A DNA stretch of 64,000 bases from Dyella japonica A8 (GTDB taxonomy: Bacteria; Pseudomonadota; Gammaproteobacteria; Xanthomonadales; Rhodanobacteraceae). The stretch's first letter is position 1. Each line of letters starts with the position of its first letter. The notes under the pieces are model-generated. The model made no database searches, had not been told where the DNA came from, and saw only the letters and a list, made by a program, of their open reading frames with translations. Made by a program: the position numbers and the translations under genes. Below, in pieces: positions 35,916 through 44,621 of this stretch. Location of the stretch: NCBI RefSeq assembly GCF_000725385.1, contig NZ_CP008884.1:1240001-1304000 (forward strand). Reading direction: 5' to 3'.

Positions 35916-36479
35916 TCATTCTCCGCAACCCACGTCGGCGCCGCCGATGTGGTCGAAGCCGGTAAGCGTTACCTCGGTGATGTCCTGCGTGGGAAAGCGC
36001 ACGCCGGTATCCATGATGTTCCTCGGCCACGCATGCGCCTTCTGCTCCGCCACGGTCAGCCCAAAGGCGGCCGTGCGCGGAAGCCCGAACACCCGGCGGA
36101 CGTCGGCCTCGTTCCACGTGCCTTTCAGCGTGATGCCCACCGCCTGCAGGTTGCCGTGTTCCCAGCTCAGCCCGATGTGTGTGGCAAGCGGATGCACGGT
36201 GCTGGCCAGCTCGTCGGGAAAATCCGGGCCTTCGTAGTAAGCGTCGGGATTCCTGCAGATATCGGCACGATTGCGATAGCCTCGCAACGCACAGTTGAAG
36301 CGCACATCGCGATGGTGGAGCGTCTTCTCCATATAGCAACCGAAATCGGCGGCGGATTCGCGCGGCCACAACAGGACGTTGACGTGAGGTGCTGCGAGTC
36401 CGGGTTCCGCGCCGGCCTGCGCGATGCCGGGCGGCGCCACGGCAAGCAGCGCGACGGCAATCCATGTCTTCACGATCAT
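35916..36479 (-). CDS. Secreted protein of unknown function
   Basis: Start at ATG 36479 gives 187 residues with a signal peptide (MIVKTWIAVALLAVAPPGIA, cut after A-Q-A). The mature part has four cysteines (G-C-Y, N-C-A, I-C-R, G-C-G), suggesting two disulfides formed by the Dsb system. No membrane segment or catalytic motif is evident. Segment LSWEHGNLQAVGITLKGTWNEADVRRVFGLP looks structured, with an amphipathic second half. I recognise no family. It lies 78 nt downstream of the PD40 protein gene on the same strand, which may form a unit with it. Confidence 0.7.
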   Translation of the reverse strand: MIVKTWIAVALLAVAPPGIAQAGAEPGLAAPHVNVLLWPRESAADFGCYMEKTLHHRDVRFNCALRGYRNRADICRNPDAYYEGPDFPDELASTVHPLATHIGLSWEHGNLQAVGITLKGTWNEADVRRVFGLPRTAAFGLTVAEQKAHAWPRNIMDTGVRFPTQDITEVTLTGFDHIGGADVGCGE

Positions 36480-36557
36480 CCTTGAGGCGTTGAATGGGGG
36501 CGCTATGGTAGGGAAGTCGCCGGTCCGGCGATATCTCAAACGCCGGAAAGCGAGTGA

Positions 36558-37547
36558 TCAGCCGCTGTGTGCGCGGTGGGCATCCAGCCATGGCGCCAGC
36601 GACACGGACCAGATGTTGTCGCTGCCGTTGTCCCACGACTGCATGCGCGCGATGTCCTGGCTGGCCTGCTCCAGTGTGCGCGGGTAGTGCACGGGTACCG
36701 AGCGCGTGCTGCTGAAGTACAGCGTGCGATGGTCGGGACCCAGATGCGAGCCCCACGGTCCCTTGGTGTTGATGTCCTTGCCCAGGTCCACCGGCTTGCT
36801 CCATCCATTGCCTTCGCGGAAAGCGATGTAGAGGCGATCCGGATCATCCTTGCCGCTGAAGTTGGCGTCGAACACGATGAAGGATTCATCCGGCGCCACG
36901 GCGGGATCCAGCTTGTGCGCTGAGGCATCCCCCAGCATCACCGGTACCGGCGACTGGTAAGCGCCGTCGCGGTATTGCGAGCGGAACAGGCGGAAATCGC
37001 CGTCATCACCGGGGCGCTGGAAATACACGCTGCCATCGGCCGTCACCGCAGGCGCATAGGTGCGCGAGCTGCTGTTCACCGCGTCAGGCAGCCGCACGGG
37101 TTCGCCCCAGCCGTCACCCTTGCGCTCGACGCGCCACAAGTGGCCACCGGAGCCCGGCGAAACCTTGCCGTTTGCCATGACGGCGTCGAGCGTCTTGCCG
37201 CCTTGGTGGTCGGGGCGATTGGACGAAAAGATCAGGAAGGAACCGTCCGGTGCCATCGCGGGATCGTGATCCAGCCACTGCCCGGAGAACGGCGCTACCG
37301 TCGGCGCGCTCCAGGCGCCGTTCACGCGATGCGACACCATGATGGCCGCGTTGGGCCAGTTGATGCGGTCGAAGAACACCGTGTTGCCGTCGGGCGTGAA
37401 GGCCGCGGAGTCTTCGTTGGCCGGCCCCGAAACAATGCCGGGCGCAAATATCTCAGGTGCCTGCGAGGGCGTCTCGTCGGCATGTGCCATTGCCATCAGG
37501 CCCATCGCGCAGCAGGTTGCCAACATCACACGCGTCAGATGCTTCAT
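36558..37547 (-). CDS. Secreted TolB-like (PD40/WD40-like) beta-propeller protein
   Basis: Start at ATG 37547 gives 329 residues with a signal peptide cut after A-H-A. The mature chain has repeated PD40 strands: A-F-T-P-D-G-N-T-V-F-F, M-A-P-D-G-S-F-L-I-F-S-S-N-R-P, P-A-V-T-A-D-G-S-V-Y-F and V-A-P-D-E-S-F-I-V-F-D. Such propellers bind partners or ligands, and many are periplasmic. No enzymatic domain is attached. A specific role cannot be given. It reads toward the unknown secreted protein gene (stop to ATG 78 nt) and diverges from the ChaN/TIKI-like gene at 37724. Confidence 0.85.
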   Translation of the reverse strand: MKHLTRVMLATCCAMGLMAMAHADETPSQAPEIFAPGIVSGPANEDSAAFTPDGNTVFFDRINWPNAAIMVSHRVNGAWSAPTVAPFSGQWLDHDPAMAPDGSFLIFSSNRPDHQGGKTLDAVMANGKVSPGSGGHLWRVERKGDGWGEPVRLPDAVNSSSRTYAPAVTADGSVYFQRPGDDGDFRLFRSQYRDGAYQSPVPVMLGDASAHKLDPAVAPDESFIVFDANFSGKDDPDRLYIAFREGNGWSKPVDLGKDINTKGPWGSHLGPDHRTLYFSSTRSVPVHYPRTLEQASQDIARMQSWDNGSDNIWSVSLAPWLDAHRAHSG

Positions 37548-37723
37548 GCCACCGATCCTTATGCCGGGATGGGAACGAACTGCAGGCGCACTTCCGGAGC
37601 GGCGCCATTCTTGCCTCTGCACCCCGGCGAGAGGACGTGCTTGAAGTCATGTGCAATTGGCCTCATGACGCAAGTAACTGCGCTCGCCGCCGGCCGACAA
37701 CCGGCGAATGACAAGGAGGTTTC

Positions 37724-38572
37724 ATGTCGCGTCTTTCATGGATCGTGTTGTTGGTCATCGCGTTGCTCTGCTCCCCCTTGGCGAATGCGGCGCCCGCCAG
37801 TACCTGTGCGCCCTTGCCTGGTTTTGCGGCGACGGACAGCGCTCAAGTCGTGGTCTTTGGCGACCTGCATGGCACCGTCCAGTCACCGGCTCTCTTCGAG
37901 CAGGCTGCATGCTTGTTTGGGACGTCACAGGGGCCACATCGCGGCATCGTCGGGCTGGAGTTGCCCGAGTCCTTCAATGCCTACTTCGACGGGCTGGATC
38001 AAAAGAGCCTGGATACGGCGTGGGCGCATGTACGTGCCCATCCGTTCTGGAGCGAGTTCAGGGACGGGCGCCATAGCGCGGCCATGCTGGATCTGGTTCA
38101 TCACCTTATGGCGCAGTCCGCGCAATCGAAGGGCTCGCTGCGCCTGTTGGCTCTGGCGCGGCAGCCCATCGATGTGGAAGGCGCCAGGCTGCTGACCGAC
38201 ACGATGAGGTCCATGGGCGCAAGCCGCGCACTCGTCCTCATCGGCAATGCGCATGCGCGCATGGTTCGCATGCAAGGACAGAACTCCGAGCCGTTCGCAC
38301 ACAACGTGGCGGCGGCTGGTTTCAGTGTGATCTCGCTGAATGCGCAAGCGGCGGGTGGGGAAGGGTGGATCTGTTCCCCGGAGTGCGCGCCCAAGCCGGT
38401 CCTTACTCAACCGGAAAAGGGTGGCGTGAAGATCGTCGTCCTCCCCGACGGGCACTCACTGCCATGGCACGGTTACTACTACGTGCCGGAGATGACGCTG
38501 TCGCGTCCCGTGGATGGACGTGCCTTGCCGCAGCACTCGCGCCTGGACACGCCCAGCCCGGCTTCCGGTTGA
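37724..38572 (+). CDS. Secreted protein, possibly ChaN/TIKI-like fold
   Basis: 282 residues preceded by AAGGAGG. Signal peptide (SWIVLLVIALLCSPLANAA). The motif VVVFGDLHGTVQSP near residue 45 and ALVLIGNAHARM near 175 recall the two His-containing motifs of the ChaN/TraB/EreA (TIKI) superfamily, and E-L-P-E-S lies between them as in those proteins. ChaN-like proteins bind haem and others are proteases or esterases, so no activity is assigned. The C-terminal 60 residues contain a Cys pair (I-C-S-P-E-C-A). The gene is divergent from the PD40 protein and converges on gshA with a shared terminator between. Confidence 0.6.
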   Translation: MSRLSWIVLLVIALLCSPLANAAPASTCAPLPGFAATDSAQVVVFGDLHGTVQSPALFEQAACLFGTSQGPHRGIVGLELPESFNAYFDGLDQKSLDTAWAHVRAHPFWSEFRDGRHSAAMLDLVHHLMAQSAQSKGSLRLLALARQPIDVEGARLLTDTMRSMGASRALVLIGNAHARMVRMQGQNSEPFAHNVAAAGFSVISLNAQAAGGEGWICSPECAPKPVLTQPEKGGVKIVVLPDGHSLPWHGYYYVPEMTLSRPVDGRALPQHSRLDTPSPASG

Positions 38573-38583
38573 TCGCTTCCCCT

Positions 38584-38610
38584 AAAGAAAAGCCCCGCGG
38601 TCAGCGGGGC
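38584..38610 (-). terminator. Rho-independent terminator of gshA
   Basis: On the minus strand GCCCCGC pairs with GCGGGGC over 5 nt (38592-38610), followed by TTTTCTTT. It lies 22 nt beyond the gshA stop and may also serve the convergent plus-strand gene. Confidence 0.9.
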
Positions 38611-38632
38611 CTCTCCTGCGGGATGCGCCGGA

Positions 38633-40000
38633 TCAGTAGGCGAATTCGCGGAACACCGGATCCACGCTGCCGTGCCACGGGCCGTGGAACAACTCGAGCT
38701 TGCGCTCGGCCGGCGTCTGGCCGGCTTCCACGATCTCGATCAGCGGTTCGAGGAAGATGCTTTCGTCGGCGCCGCTCTTGTTGAGGCGCGCGCGGCGCTT
38801 CAGGCCGTGCGAGGCGATCTTCAGCGTTTCGGCGGCCAGCTCGCGCACGCTGTGCGTGCGGAACGGCAACTTCAGCGCCTGGCGCGGCACGCCGTCGCGC
38901 AGGGCCTGGCGTTCGGCGCGGCTGAAGTCCTTGACCAGATCCCATGCGGCGGTCAGGGCGTCGTCGTCATAGAGCAGGCCGACCCACAGTGCGGGCAGGG
39001 CGCAGAGGCGGTTCCACGGGCCACCGTCCGCGCCGCGCATCTCCAGGTACTGCTTGAGGCGCACTTCCGGGAAGGCGGTGGTGAGGTGGTCGGCCCAGTC
39101 CTTCATGGTGGCGCGCACGCCCGGCACGGCGGGCAGGTTGCCGGCCATGAAGCGCTTGAAGTCCTGGCCGGACAGATCGATGTAGTTGCCGTTCTGGTAG
39201 CTGAAGTACATCGGCACGTCGAGCATGTAGTCGACGTAGCGCTCGTAGCCGAAGCCGTCCTCGAACACAAAGTCGAGCATGCCGGTACGGTCGGGGTCGG
39301 TGTCTTCCCAGACGTGCGAGCGGTAGGACAGATAGCCGTTTGGATGGCCATCGGTGAAGGGCGAGTCGGCGAACAGCGCCGTGGCGATCGGCTGCAGCGC
39401 CAGGCTGGTGCGGAACTTGCGCACCATGTCCGCTTCGCTGTCGAAATCCAGGTTGACCTGCACGGTGCAGGTGCGCGTCATCATGTCCAGGCCCAGGTTG
39501 CCGACCTTGGGCATGTACTCGCGCATGATCTTGTAGCGGCCCTTGGGCATCCACGGCATCTCGTCGCGGCGCCATTTGGGCTGGAAGCCCATGCCCAGGA
39601 AGCCCATGCCCAGGCCTTCCGCGATGGAGCGCACCTCGGTGAGGTGCGTGTTGACCTCCATGCAGGTCTGGTGGATGGATTCCAGCGGCGCGCCGGAAAG
39701 CTCCAGCTGGCCGGCCGGCTCCAGCGTGATGGAGGCCTTGTCGCGCGACAACGCGACCGGATTGTCGCCCTCGCGGGACACCTCCCAGCCGTAGCGCGTG
39801 GCCAGCGTTTCGAGCAGCACGCGGATGCCGCGGTCGCCCTCGAAAGTGGGCGGGCGAAGGGTGTCGGTGAGGAAGCCGAACTTCTCGTGCTCGGTGCCGA
39901 TGCGCCAGGCATCGCGGGGCTTCTCCCCTGCGGCCAGGTAATCGACCAGCTGCTGGCGGCTGTCGATGGGGGTGCTCTTGACGGCACTGGGTATGGACAC
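38633..40000 (-). CDS. gshA: Glutamate-cysteine ligase, plant/alphaproteobacterial type (GCS2)
   Basis: I choose GTG 40000 (455 residues) because AAGGAG lies 8 nt upstream. A farther GTG at 40030 has no site. Motifs: GTEHEKFGF at residue 36 or so with metal-binding Glu, [29 protein letters not shown] (active-site region), [12 protein letters not shown] and [13 protein letters not shown]. The enzyme joins glutamate and cysteine, the first and limiting step of glutathione synthesis. It is the last gene of a minus-strand run below a two-component system and a Grx4 protein. The stretch to the kinase stop is about 100 nt. gshB is not in view. Confidence 0.93.
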   Translation of the reverse strand: MSIPSAVKSTPIDSRQQLVDYLAAGEKPRDAWRIGTEHEKFGFLTDTLRPPTFEGDRGIRVLLETLATRYGWEVSREGDNPVALSRDKASITLEPAGQLELSGAPLESIHQTCMEVNTHLTEVRSIAEGLGMGFLGMGFQPKWRRDEMPWMPKGRYKIMREYMPKVGNLGLDMMTRTCTVQVNLDFDSEADMVRKFRTSLALQPIATALFADSPFTDGHPNGYLSYRSHVWEDTDPDRTGMLDFVFEDGFGYERYVDYMLDVPMYFSYQNGNYIDLSGQDFKRFMAGNLPAVPGVRATMKDWADHLTTAFPEVRLKQYLEMRGADGGPWNRLCALPALWVGLLYDDDALTAAWDLVKDFSRAERQALRDGVPRQALKLPFRTHSVRELAAETLKIASHGLKRRARLNKSGADESIFLEPLIEIVEAGQTPAERKLELFHGPWHGSVDPVFREFAY

Positions 40001-40103
40001 GGGGAGGACTCCTTGCGAGGTTGCCACCACTCTTGGGGGCGACGCATCCTAATTCAAAGTGCCGATTATCCGAACTTTTGAAATTAGAGTGCCCTGACGC
40101 GGA

Positions 40104-41501
40104 TCAGGATCCCTGGCTGGTGGCCGGGAAGTCGATGCGCATCCGGGCGCCACGTCCGGACGACCCCTCGAGGATACTCAACTGGGCGCCATGCACGCGT
40201 GACACTTCGTCCACGATGGCCAGGCCCAGGCCACAGCCGTCCGCCCCGCTGCTGGTGCTGCGTACGCTGCGGTAGAAACGCTCGCGCACCTTGTCGCGCT
40301 CCTCGAGGGGAATGCCGACGCCGCTGTCGTCCACTTCCAGGAAGGGGTGTCCCTGCTCGATGCCGCAGCGGATGGTGATATTGCCGCCCGGCGGTGTGTG
40401 GCGGATGGCGTTGTCCATCAGGTTGTTGAGCACTTCGTGCAGCAGCCAGTACACGCCGGTGACCTGCACCGGCTGGGCGTCCGCGCCCAGGTCGATGCCG
40501 TGGGCGATGGCGCGGTCGAGCGAGCTGTCGATGACCTCGCCGATCAGGTGGGGCAGGTCGATCGCCGTGAAATGGCTGGCGCGATGGGCGGACGGTTCGG
40601 CGCGCGCCAGCGTGAGCAGCTGGTTGGCCGTATGGGCCAGCCGGTCGACACCGCCCTGCAGCAGGTCGATGCGCTCCTGCAGGGGCGTGCCGGCCGTCTC
40701 CCGGGCGAGCACCTCCAGCTGGGCCTTCAACCCGGTCAGTGGCGTACGCAATTGATGCGCGGCATTGGCCAGGAAGTGCTGCTGCGACAACACCGAGTCG
40801 CGCACGCGGCCGAGCAGCGTGTTGAGCGACTCGACCACCGGCAGTACCTCCGCGGGTACTTCGTTGGTCGGCAGCTGGTTGAGCGCCACGGCGGGCCGGC
40901 CGGCGATCTGCCGGCTCAGGCGTTGCAGTGGGCGCAGGGCGATGCGGATGCCGATCAGCGCAATGATCAGCACGGCGGCCATCTGCAGGGTGTCGTTGAT
41001 GAAGAAGGCGACGTCCAGGCGATGCACGGCGCGGTCGCGGCGCGCCGGTGTCTCCGCCACTGTCACCACGAGCGGGTCGCCGGTTTCGCTGGTGCGGTAG
41101 CTGGCCAGGCGGAATGGCTGGCCGCGGAAGTCGAGGTTGGTGTAGCTGAAGCCGTCCGCCGACTGGTTGTCCGGCGCGATCGGCAGCTCCGGCGTTCCCG
41201 CGATGGTGGTGCCGTCGGGCAGGCTCACCCGGTAGTAGAAGTGCTCGTCCGGCAAGGCCCGCAGCGGGGCGGGCGGGCGGGAGGGCAGGGCGACGTCGAG
41301 CTGTCCGTCGCCGCGGGGGTGGATGCGCGCGACGATGGCAAGCGCGGAACGCGACAGCGAATGATCGAACGCGTTATGGATGGGGCTGACGATGACGTGG
41401 TGGTCCACCGCCACGCCGGCCACCAGCAGCAACAGCAGCGGCGCGAGCAGGTAGCTCAGCAGCCGCTTGTGGACGCTGGTGGATCGCCTGCGTTCGGCCA
41501 T
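40104..41501 (-). CDS. Two-component sensor histidine kinase (QseC/TctE-like)
   Basis: 465 residues. Membrane segments at about 15-33 and 167-187 bracket a periplasmic domain of about 130 residues resembling the TctE N-terminal sensor. HAMP follows, then HisKA with phospho-acceptor His 249 (H-Q-L-R-T-P-L-T-G-L-K), then the HATPase domain with N box (NNLMDNAIRHTP), G1 (DSGVGIP), F box and G2 (GCGLGLAI). The H-Q-L instead of H-E-L at the phospho-His is typical of the QseC/TctE group. The signal is unknown. It lies 19 nt after its response regulator. Confidence 0.92.
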   Translation of the reverse strand: MAERRRSTSVHKRLLSYLLAPLLLLLVAGVAVDHHVIVSPIHNAFDHSLSRSALAIVARIHPRGDGQLDVALPSRPPAPLRALPDEHFYYRVSLPDGTTIAGTPELPIAPDNQSADGFSYTNLDFRGQPFRLASYRTSETGDPLVVTVAETPARRDRAVHRLDVAFFINDTLQMAAVLIIALIGIRIALRPLQRLSRQIAGRPAVALNQLPTNEVPAEVLPVVESLNTLLGRVRDSVLSQQHFLANAAHQLRTPLTGLKAQLEVLARETAGTPLQERIDLLQGGVDRLAHTANQLLTLARAEPSAHRASHFTAIDLPHLIGEVIDSSLDRAIAHGIDLGADAQPVQVTGVYWLLHEVLNNLMDNAIRHTPPGGNITIRCGIEQGHPFLEVDDSGVGIPLEERDKVRERFYRSVRSTSSGADGCGLGLAIVDEVSRVHGAQLSILEGSSGRGARMRIDFPATSQGS

Positions 41502-41520
41502 CGCGGTTTACCGGTTCGGG

Positions 41521-42198
41521 TCAGGCGTCTTCGAGGCGGTAGCCGAGCCCACGAATGCCGCGCACCGTGGCGGAGCTGCCCAGCTTGCTGCGCAGACGCG
41601 ACACATGCACCTCGATGGCGTTGCCCGAGATGTCTTCGCTCCAGCCGGTGATGGCCTGGGTCAGGCGCTCCTTGCTCACCACACGGCCGCTGTGGTGTGC
41701 CAGGCACTCCAGGATCGACCACTCGCGGCGCGTGAGTTCGAGCACTTCGCCCTTCTCGTTGAGCGCGCGGCGACCGGCCAGGTCGATGCGCAGGCCGCCG
41801 ATCGCGATCTCGTTGGCGGCCGCGGCGGTGGCGCGGCGAATCAGGGCGCGGCAACGCGCGGCCAGTTCCGGCAGGGCGAACGGCTTGACCAGGTAATCGT
41901 CGGCGCCCAGGTCCAGCGCGTTGATGCGGTCGTCCAGGCCGTCACGGGCGGTGACGATCAGCAGCGGCAGCGAGCTGCCGTTGCGGCGCAGGCGCTTCAC
42001 CAGCGACAGGCCGTCTTCGCCGGGCAGGCCGAGGTCCACGATGGCCAGGTCGTAATGGGTGTCGGACAGTCGCGAAGCCACGGACTCGGCGTCGCCCACG
42101 GCGTCGACCACATAACCAGACCCGATCAGGCCACGGGAAATGGCATCGGAAACGAGAGAATCATCTTCGACGAGCAGGATGCGCATAGGGCACGTCAT
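41521..42198 (-). CDS. OmpR/PhoB-family response regulator (QseB/TctD-like)
   Basis: 225 residues. Receiver domain with acidic pair E-D-D at 11-13, phospho-accepting Asp 55 in AIVDLGLPG, Thr in IVTARDG and Lys in DYLVKPF. The C-terminal winged helix ends GIRGLGYRLE, the OmpR signature. Paired with the kinase 19 nt downstream. An alternative start is the Met four codons on (42186). Neither start has a strong ribosome site. Target genes are unknown. Adjacency to gshA and the Grx4 gene makes thiol-related regulation a possibility only. Confidence 0.93.
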   Translation of the reverse strand: MTCPMRILLVEDDSLVSDAISRGLIGSGYVVDAVGDAESVASRLSDTHYDLAIVDLGLPGEDGLSLVKRLRRNGSSLPLLIVTARDGLDDRINALDLGADDYLVKPFALPELAARCRALIRRATAAAANEIAIGGLRIDLAGRRALNEKGEVLELTRREWSILECLAHHSGRVVSKERLTQAITGWSEDISGNAIEVHVSRLRSKLGSSATVRGIRGLGYRLEDA

Positions 42199-42275
42199 GG
42201 AAATGGTACGGGCATGCTAACAGGCACGCCTTTCAGTTCGCCGTCGTCAGAATCGCCTGATAGCGGGGGCGGCGC

Positions 42276-42305
42276 AAATAAAAAGCGCCTGCCGGGGGCA
42301 GGCGC
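42276..42305 (-). terminator. Rho-independent terminator of the Grx4 fusion gene
   Basis: GCGCCTGCC at 42285-42293 pairs with GGCAGGCGC at 42297-42305 (3-nt loop), followed on the minus strand by TTTTTATTT. It lies 26 nt after the stop and separates Grx4 from the two-component genes. Confidence 0.92.
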
Positions 42306-42330
42306 TTCCTTGGGGCTACCAGCGGTGGGC

Positions 42331-43254
42331 TCAGTAGCGCGGCACGGTCGGGTCGATCTCCCGCGCCCAGGCGTCCATGCCGCCTTCCACGTTGAAGACC
42401 TTGGTGAAGCCGTGCGCCGCGAAGCGCTCGGCCACGCCCCGGCTGGACACGCCGTGGTGGCAGATGAAGGCGATCGGCGCGTCCTTCGGCAGGGTGGCCA
42501 GCGCCTCGTAGCCTTCCTCTTCCAGGATGCGGGCCTGGGCCAGCGGCGCGGCGGCGGCGCGGCCATGGGCCGGGCGCACGTCCACCAGGGTGATGTCCCC
42601 GGTGGCCAGGCGCTCCTTGAGCTGCTGCACGGTCAGCGTGCCGATCTCCTGCGCGCCCGGGAACTTCAGGCTCAGGCCCTCACCCTGCACGGTGGAGACC
42701 CAGTCGATCACGATGCCCTTGGCGCGCGCAGCGCTGCCTGGGTCAAAGTGGACTTCGATGCCGTTGGACGTCACCACGATGTCGTGGTCGCTGCCCGGGG
42801 CGAGCTGGAAGCCGGCGCTGTGGTCCGGGCCGATTTCCAGGTGCAGGGCCAGGCCCTGGGCGTTCGCCGTGCCCTGGCGGATGGCCTCGGCGGCCTTGTC
42901 GGTGATGGTGATCTCAGGCGGCGTGCGATCCGGCGCGGCGGCGCCGAAGAGCTGGTGCAGCTCGCCCGAGGCGTACATCTGGCGAATGATGTCGGCACCA
43001 CCGACCAGCTCGCCGCCCACGTACAACTGCGGGATCGTCGGCCAGTCGCCGTAGACCTTGATGCCTTCGCGGATTTCCGGGTCTTCCAGCACGTTCACCG
43101 TGTGGTAGTCCGGCAACAGCTCGTTGAGCGTGTTGGTGGCGGCCGCCGAGAAGCCGCACATCGGCTGCTGGCGGGTGCCCTTCATGAACAGCACCACGCG
43201 GTGGTTCTGCAGCAGGGATTGGATACGTTCGCGGGTGGCGCTGTCGAGGGACAT
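42331..43254 (-). CDS. grxD: Grx4-family monothiol glutaredoxin fused to A-type carrier-like and rhodanese domains
   Basis: ATG 43254 gives 307 residues. Domain 1 (1-105): CGFS monothiol glutaredoxin, Cys 33 in PMCGFSAAA, then WPTIPQLYVGGELVGGADI. Domain 2 (about 112-200): resembles an A-type Fe-S carrier (ITITDKAAEAIRQ, then LHLEIG, IEVHFDPGSA) but lacks the usual C-x-C and third Cys. Domain 3 (205-307): rhodanese, VDVRP and active-site Cys 265 in ICHHGVSSRG. Grx4 proteins carry 2Fe-2S clusters bound with glutathione. The rhodanese could handle persulfide sulfur. I recall such a fused Grx4 in xanthomonads, so it is lineage-typical. Followed by a strong terminator. Confidence 0.9.
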   Translation of the reverse strand: MSLDSATRERIQSLLQNHRVVLFMKGTRQQPMCGFSAAATNTLNELLPDYHTVNVLEDPEIREGIKVYGDWPTIPQLYVGGELVGGADIIRQMYASGELHQLFGAAAPDRTPPEITITDKAAEAIRQGTANAQGLALHLEIGPDHSAGFQLAPGSDHDIVVTSNGIEVHFDPGSAARAKGIVIDWVSTVQGEGLSLKFPGAQEIGTLTVQQLKERLATGDITLVDVRPAHGRAAAAPLAQARILEEEGYEALATLPKDAPIAFICHHGVSSRGVAERFAAHGFTKVFNVEGGMDAWAREIDPTVPRY

Positions 43255-43362
43255 GGGGCGGGAGACTCCGGCAAAGAGGGCTAATTGTAACCCTTGCCAT
43301 ATGCCGGCGGTTTGAGGGGATGCAAGGGGTGGCCCTTCTCGAGCGTCTCCCAAAGCACCGTC

Positions 43363-43477
43363 ATTCCCGCGAAAGCGGGAATCCAGCGACTTTCGGCGGT
43401 CGGGGCGAGGAAAGAGCAAAGTCACTGGATGACCAGCCCTTCGGCTGTTGAAAGACGCCTCCCGCTTTCGCGGGAAT
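43363..43477. repeat. dRS3-like inverted-repeat element (copy 2)
   Basis: ATTCCCGCGAAAGCGGGAAT at 43363-43382 fits the ATTCCC-N8-GGGAAT dRS3 pattern exactly. An inverse partner (TCCCGCTTTCGCGGGAAT) ends at 43477. The whole is about 115 bp, close to the sequence at 58 kb. It lies between divergently spaced genes and codes for nothing. Confidence 0.8.
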
Positions 43478-43505
43478 GACGGACTGGGCGGGGTGGCGTT
43501 CGGCC

Positions 43506-44363
43506 TCAAGCCGCCGGCCGCAGCTCCGTCAAATCCAGCTTCGCCCGCGTCAGCGGCGCCAGCGCCAGCGCGGAGGCGGGTGAGGGCAGCACCAGTTCGC
43601 GGCTGGCGCGGCCCAGCGGGGCGTACTGCTCGCTCCAGTGGATCAGCTCCATCGCGCCGGTGTGGTCTTCCACCAGCACCGTGCAGTGTTCCACCCAGTC
43701 GCCGTCATTGAGGTACAGCACGCCATCCATCTCGCGCACATGGCCGAAATGGATGTGCCCGCAGATGTGGCCGTCGAAGCCGCGCTCGCGGGCGTCGCTG
43801 GCCACGCGTTCCTCATAGGCGCGGATATAGGCCAGCGCCTTGCCGATGTGCGACTTCACGATGATGGACAGCGGCAGGTAGGGCAGCTCCAGGCGACTGC
43901 GCATCGCGTGGACCCGGCGGTTGGTCCAGCAGATGAAGCGATGCATCACTTCCCCCAGGTGCACCATCCATGTGCGTCCGACCTGCTCCGGATCGAATTC
44001 GTCGCCGTGGCTGACGCGGTAGCGGCGACCGTCGGCGCCTTCGTGCACCGCGTCCAGTGCGATCTTCACGCCGCCGAAACTCTGCCCCGCCAGGCCGCGC
44101 ACCGGTGCGTCGTGGTTGCCGGGGATATAGATGACCTCGACGCCGCGGCGCGCAAGGTCGAGCACTTCGGCGATCACTGCCCCGTGGTCGGCATGCCACC
44201 ACGTGCGGCGTGCCAGCGCTTCCATGTCGATGATGTCGCCGACCAGATACAGCTTTTCGCAGCGCAGTTTGCGCAGGAAGTCGAGCAGGTAGCGGGCCTT
44301 GCAGTCCGGCGTGCCCAGGTGCACGTCGGAGATGAAGGCGCTGCGGCAGTGGAAGGTCGCCAT
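43506..44363 (-). CDS. Calcineurin-like metallophosphoesterase, LpxH-like (UDP-2,3-diacylglucosamine diphosphatase family)
   Basis: 285 residues. Metal-binding motifs in order: FISDVHLGTPD (D-x-H), LVGDIIDME (G-D-x-x-D), IYIPGNHDAPV (G-N-H-D), YRVSHGDEFDP (H-G-D) and GHICGHIHFGHV (G-H-x-H). The C-terminal 40 residues are Ala/Leu-rich. The family holds LpxH/LpxH2, which cleave UDP-diacylglucosamine in lipid A synthesis, and related phosphoesterases. It is longer than E. coli LpxH (about 240), so a paralogue role is possible. Isolated minus-strand gene below REP pair B. Confidence 0.85.
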   Translation of the reverse strand: MATFHCRSAFISDVHLGTPDCKARYLLDFLRKLRCEKLYLVGDIIDMEALARRTWWHADHGAVIAEVLDLARRGVEVIYIPGNHDAPVRGLAGQSFGGVKIALDAVHEGADGRRYRVSHGDEFDPEQVGRTWMVHLGEVMHRFICWTNRRVHAMRSRLELPYLPLSIIVKSHIGKALAYIRAYEERVASDARERGFDGHICGHIHFGHVREMDGVLYLNDGDWVEHCTVLVEDHTGAMELIHWSEQYAPLGRASRELVLPSPASALALAPLTRAKLDLTELRPAA

Positions 44364-44476
44364 GGCACTCTCTCCCGGTGGTTACCGGGATGTCAGGATG
44401 CCGCGCCTACGTCACGATGGGATGGCGGGAAGGTTGCAGTGCGGTTTCGGCGCAAGCCCCGGGCCTTCACGCTTTT

Positions 44477-44608
44477 GTGGGAGCGCACCCTGTGCGCGAC
44501 ACGCCACGGTAGGCGTGTCGCGACAGTCATGGTCTCGGTAGGGCGAAACAGGATCAGGGTTTACCGGCCGCTGCCGCGCCACCCGTCGCGCACAGGGTGC
44601 GCTCCCAC
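44477..44608. repeat. REP pair B
   Basis: The unit at 44477-44500 is identical in sequence to pair A's unit. Its inverse lies at 44585-44608. The 84-nt centre differs from the other pairs. It sits between the SGNH hydrolase stop (44622) and the phosphoesterase start (44363). Confidence 0.85.
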
Positions 44609-44621
44609 AGTGAGCCGGGCG

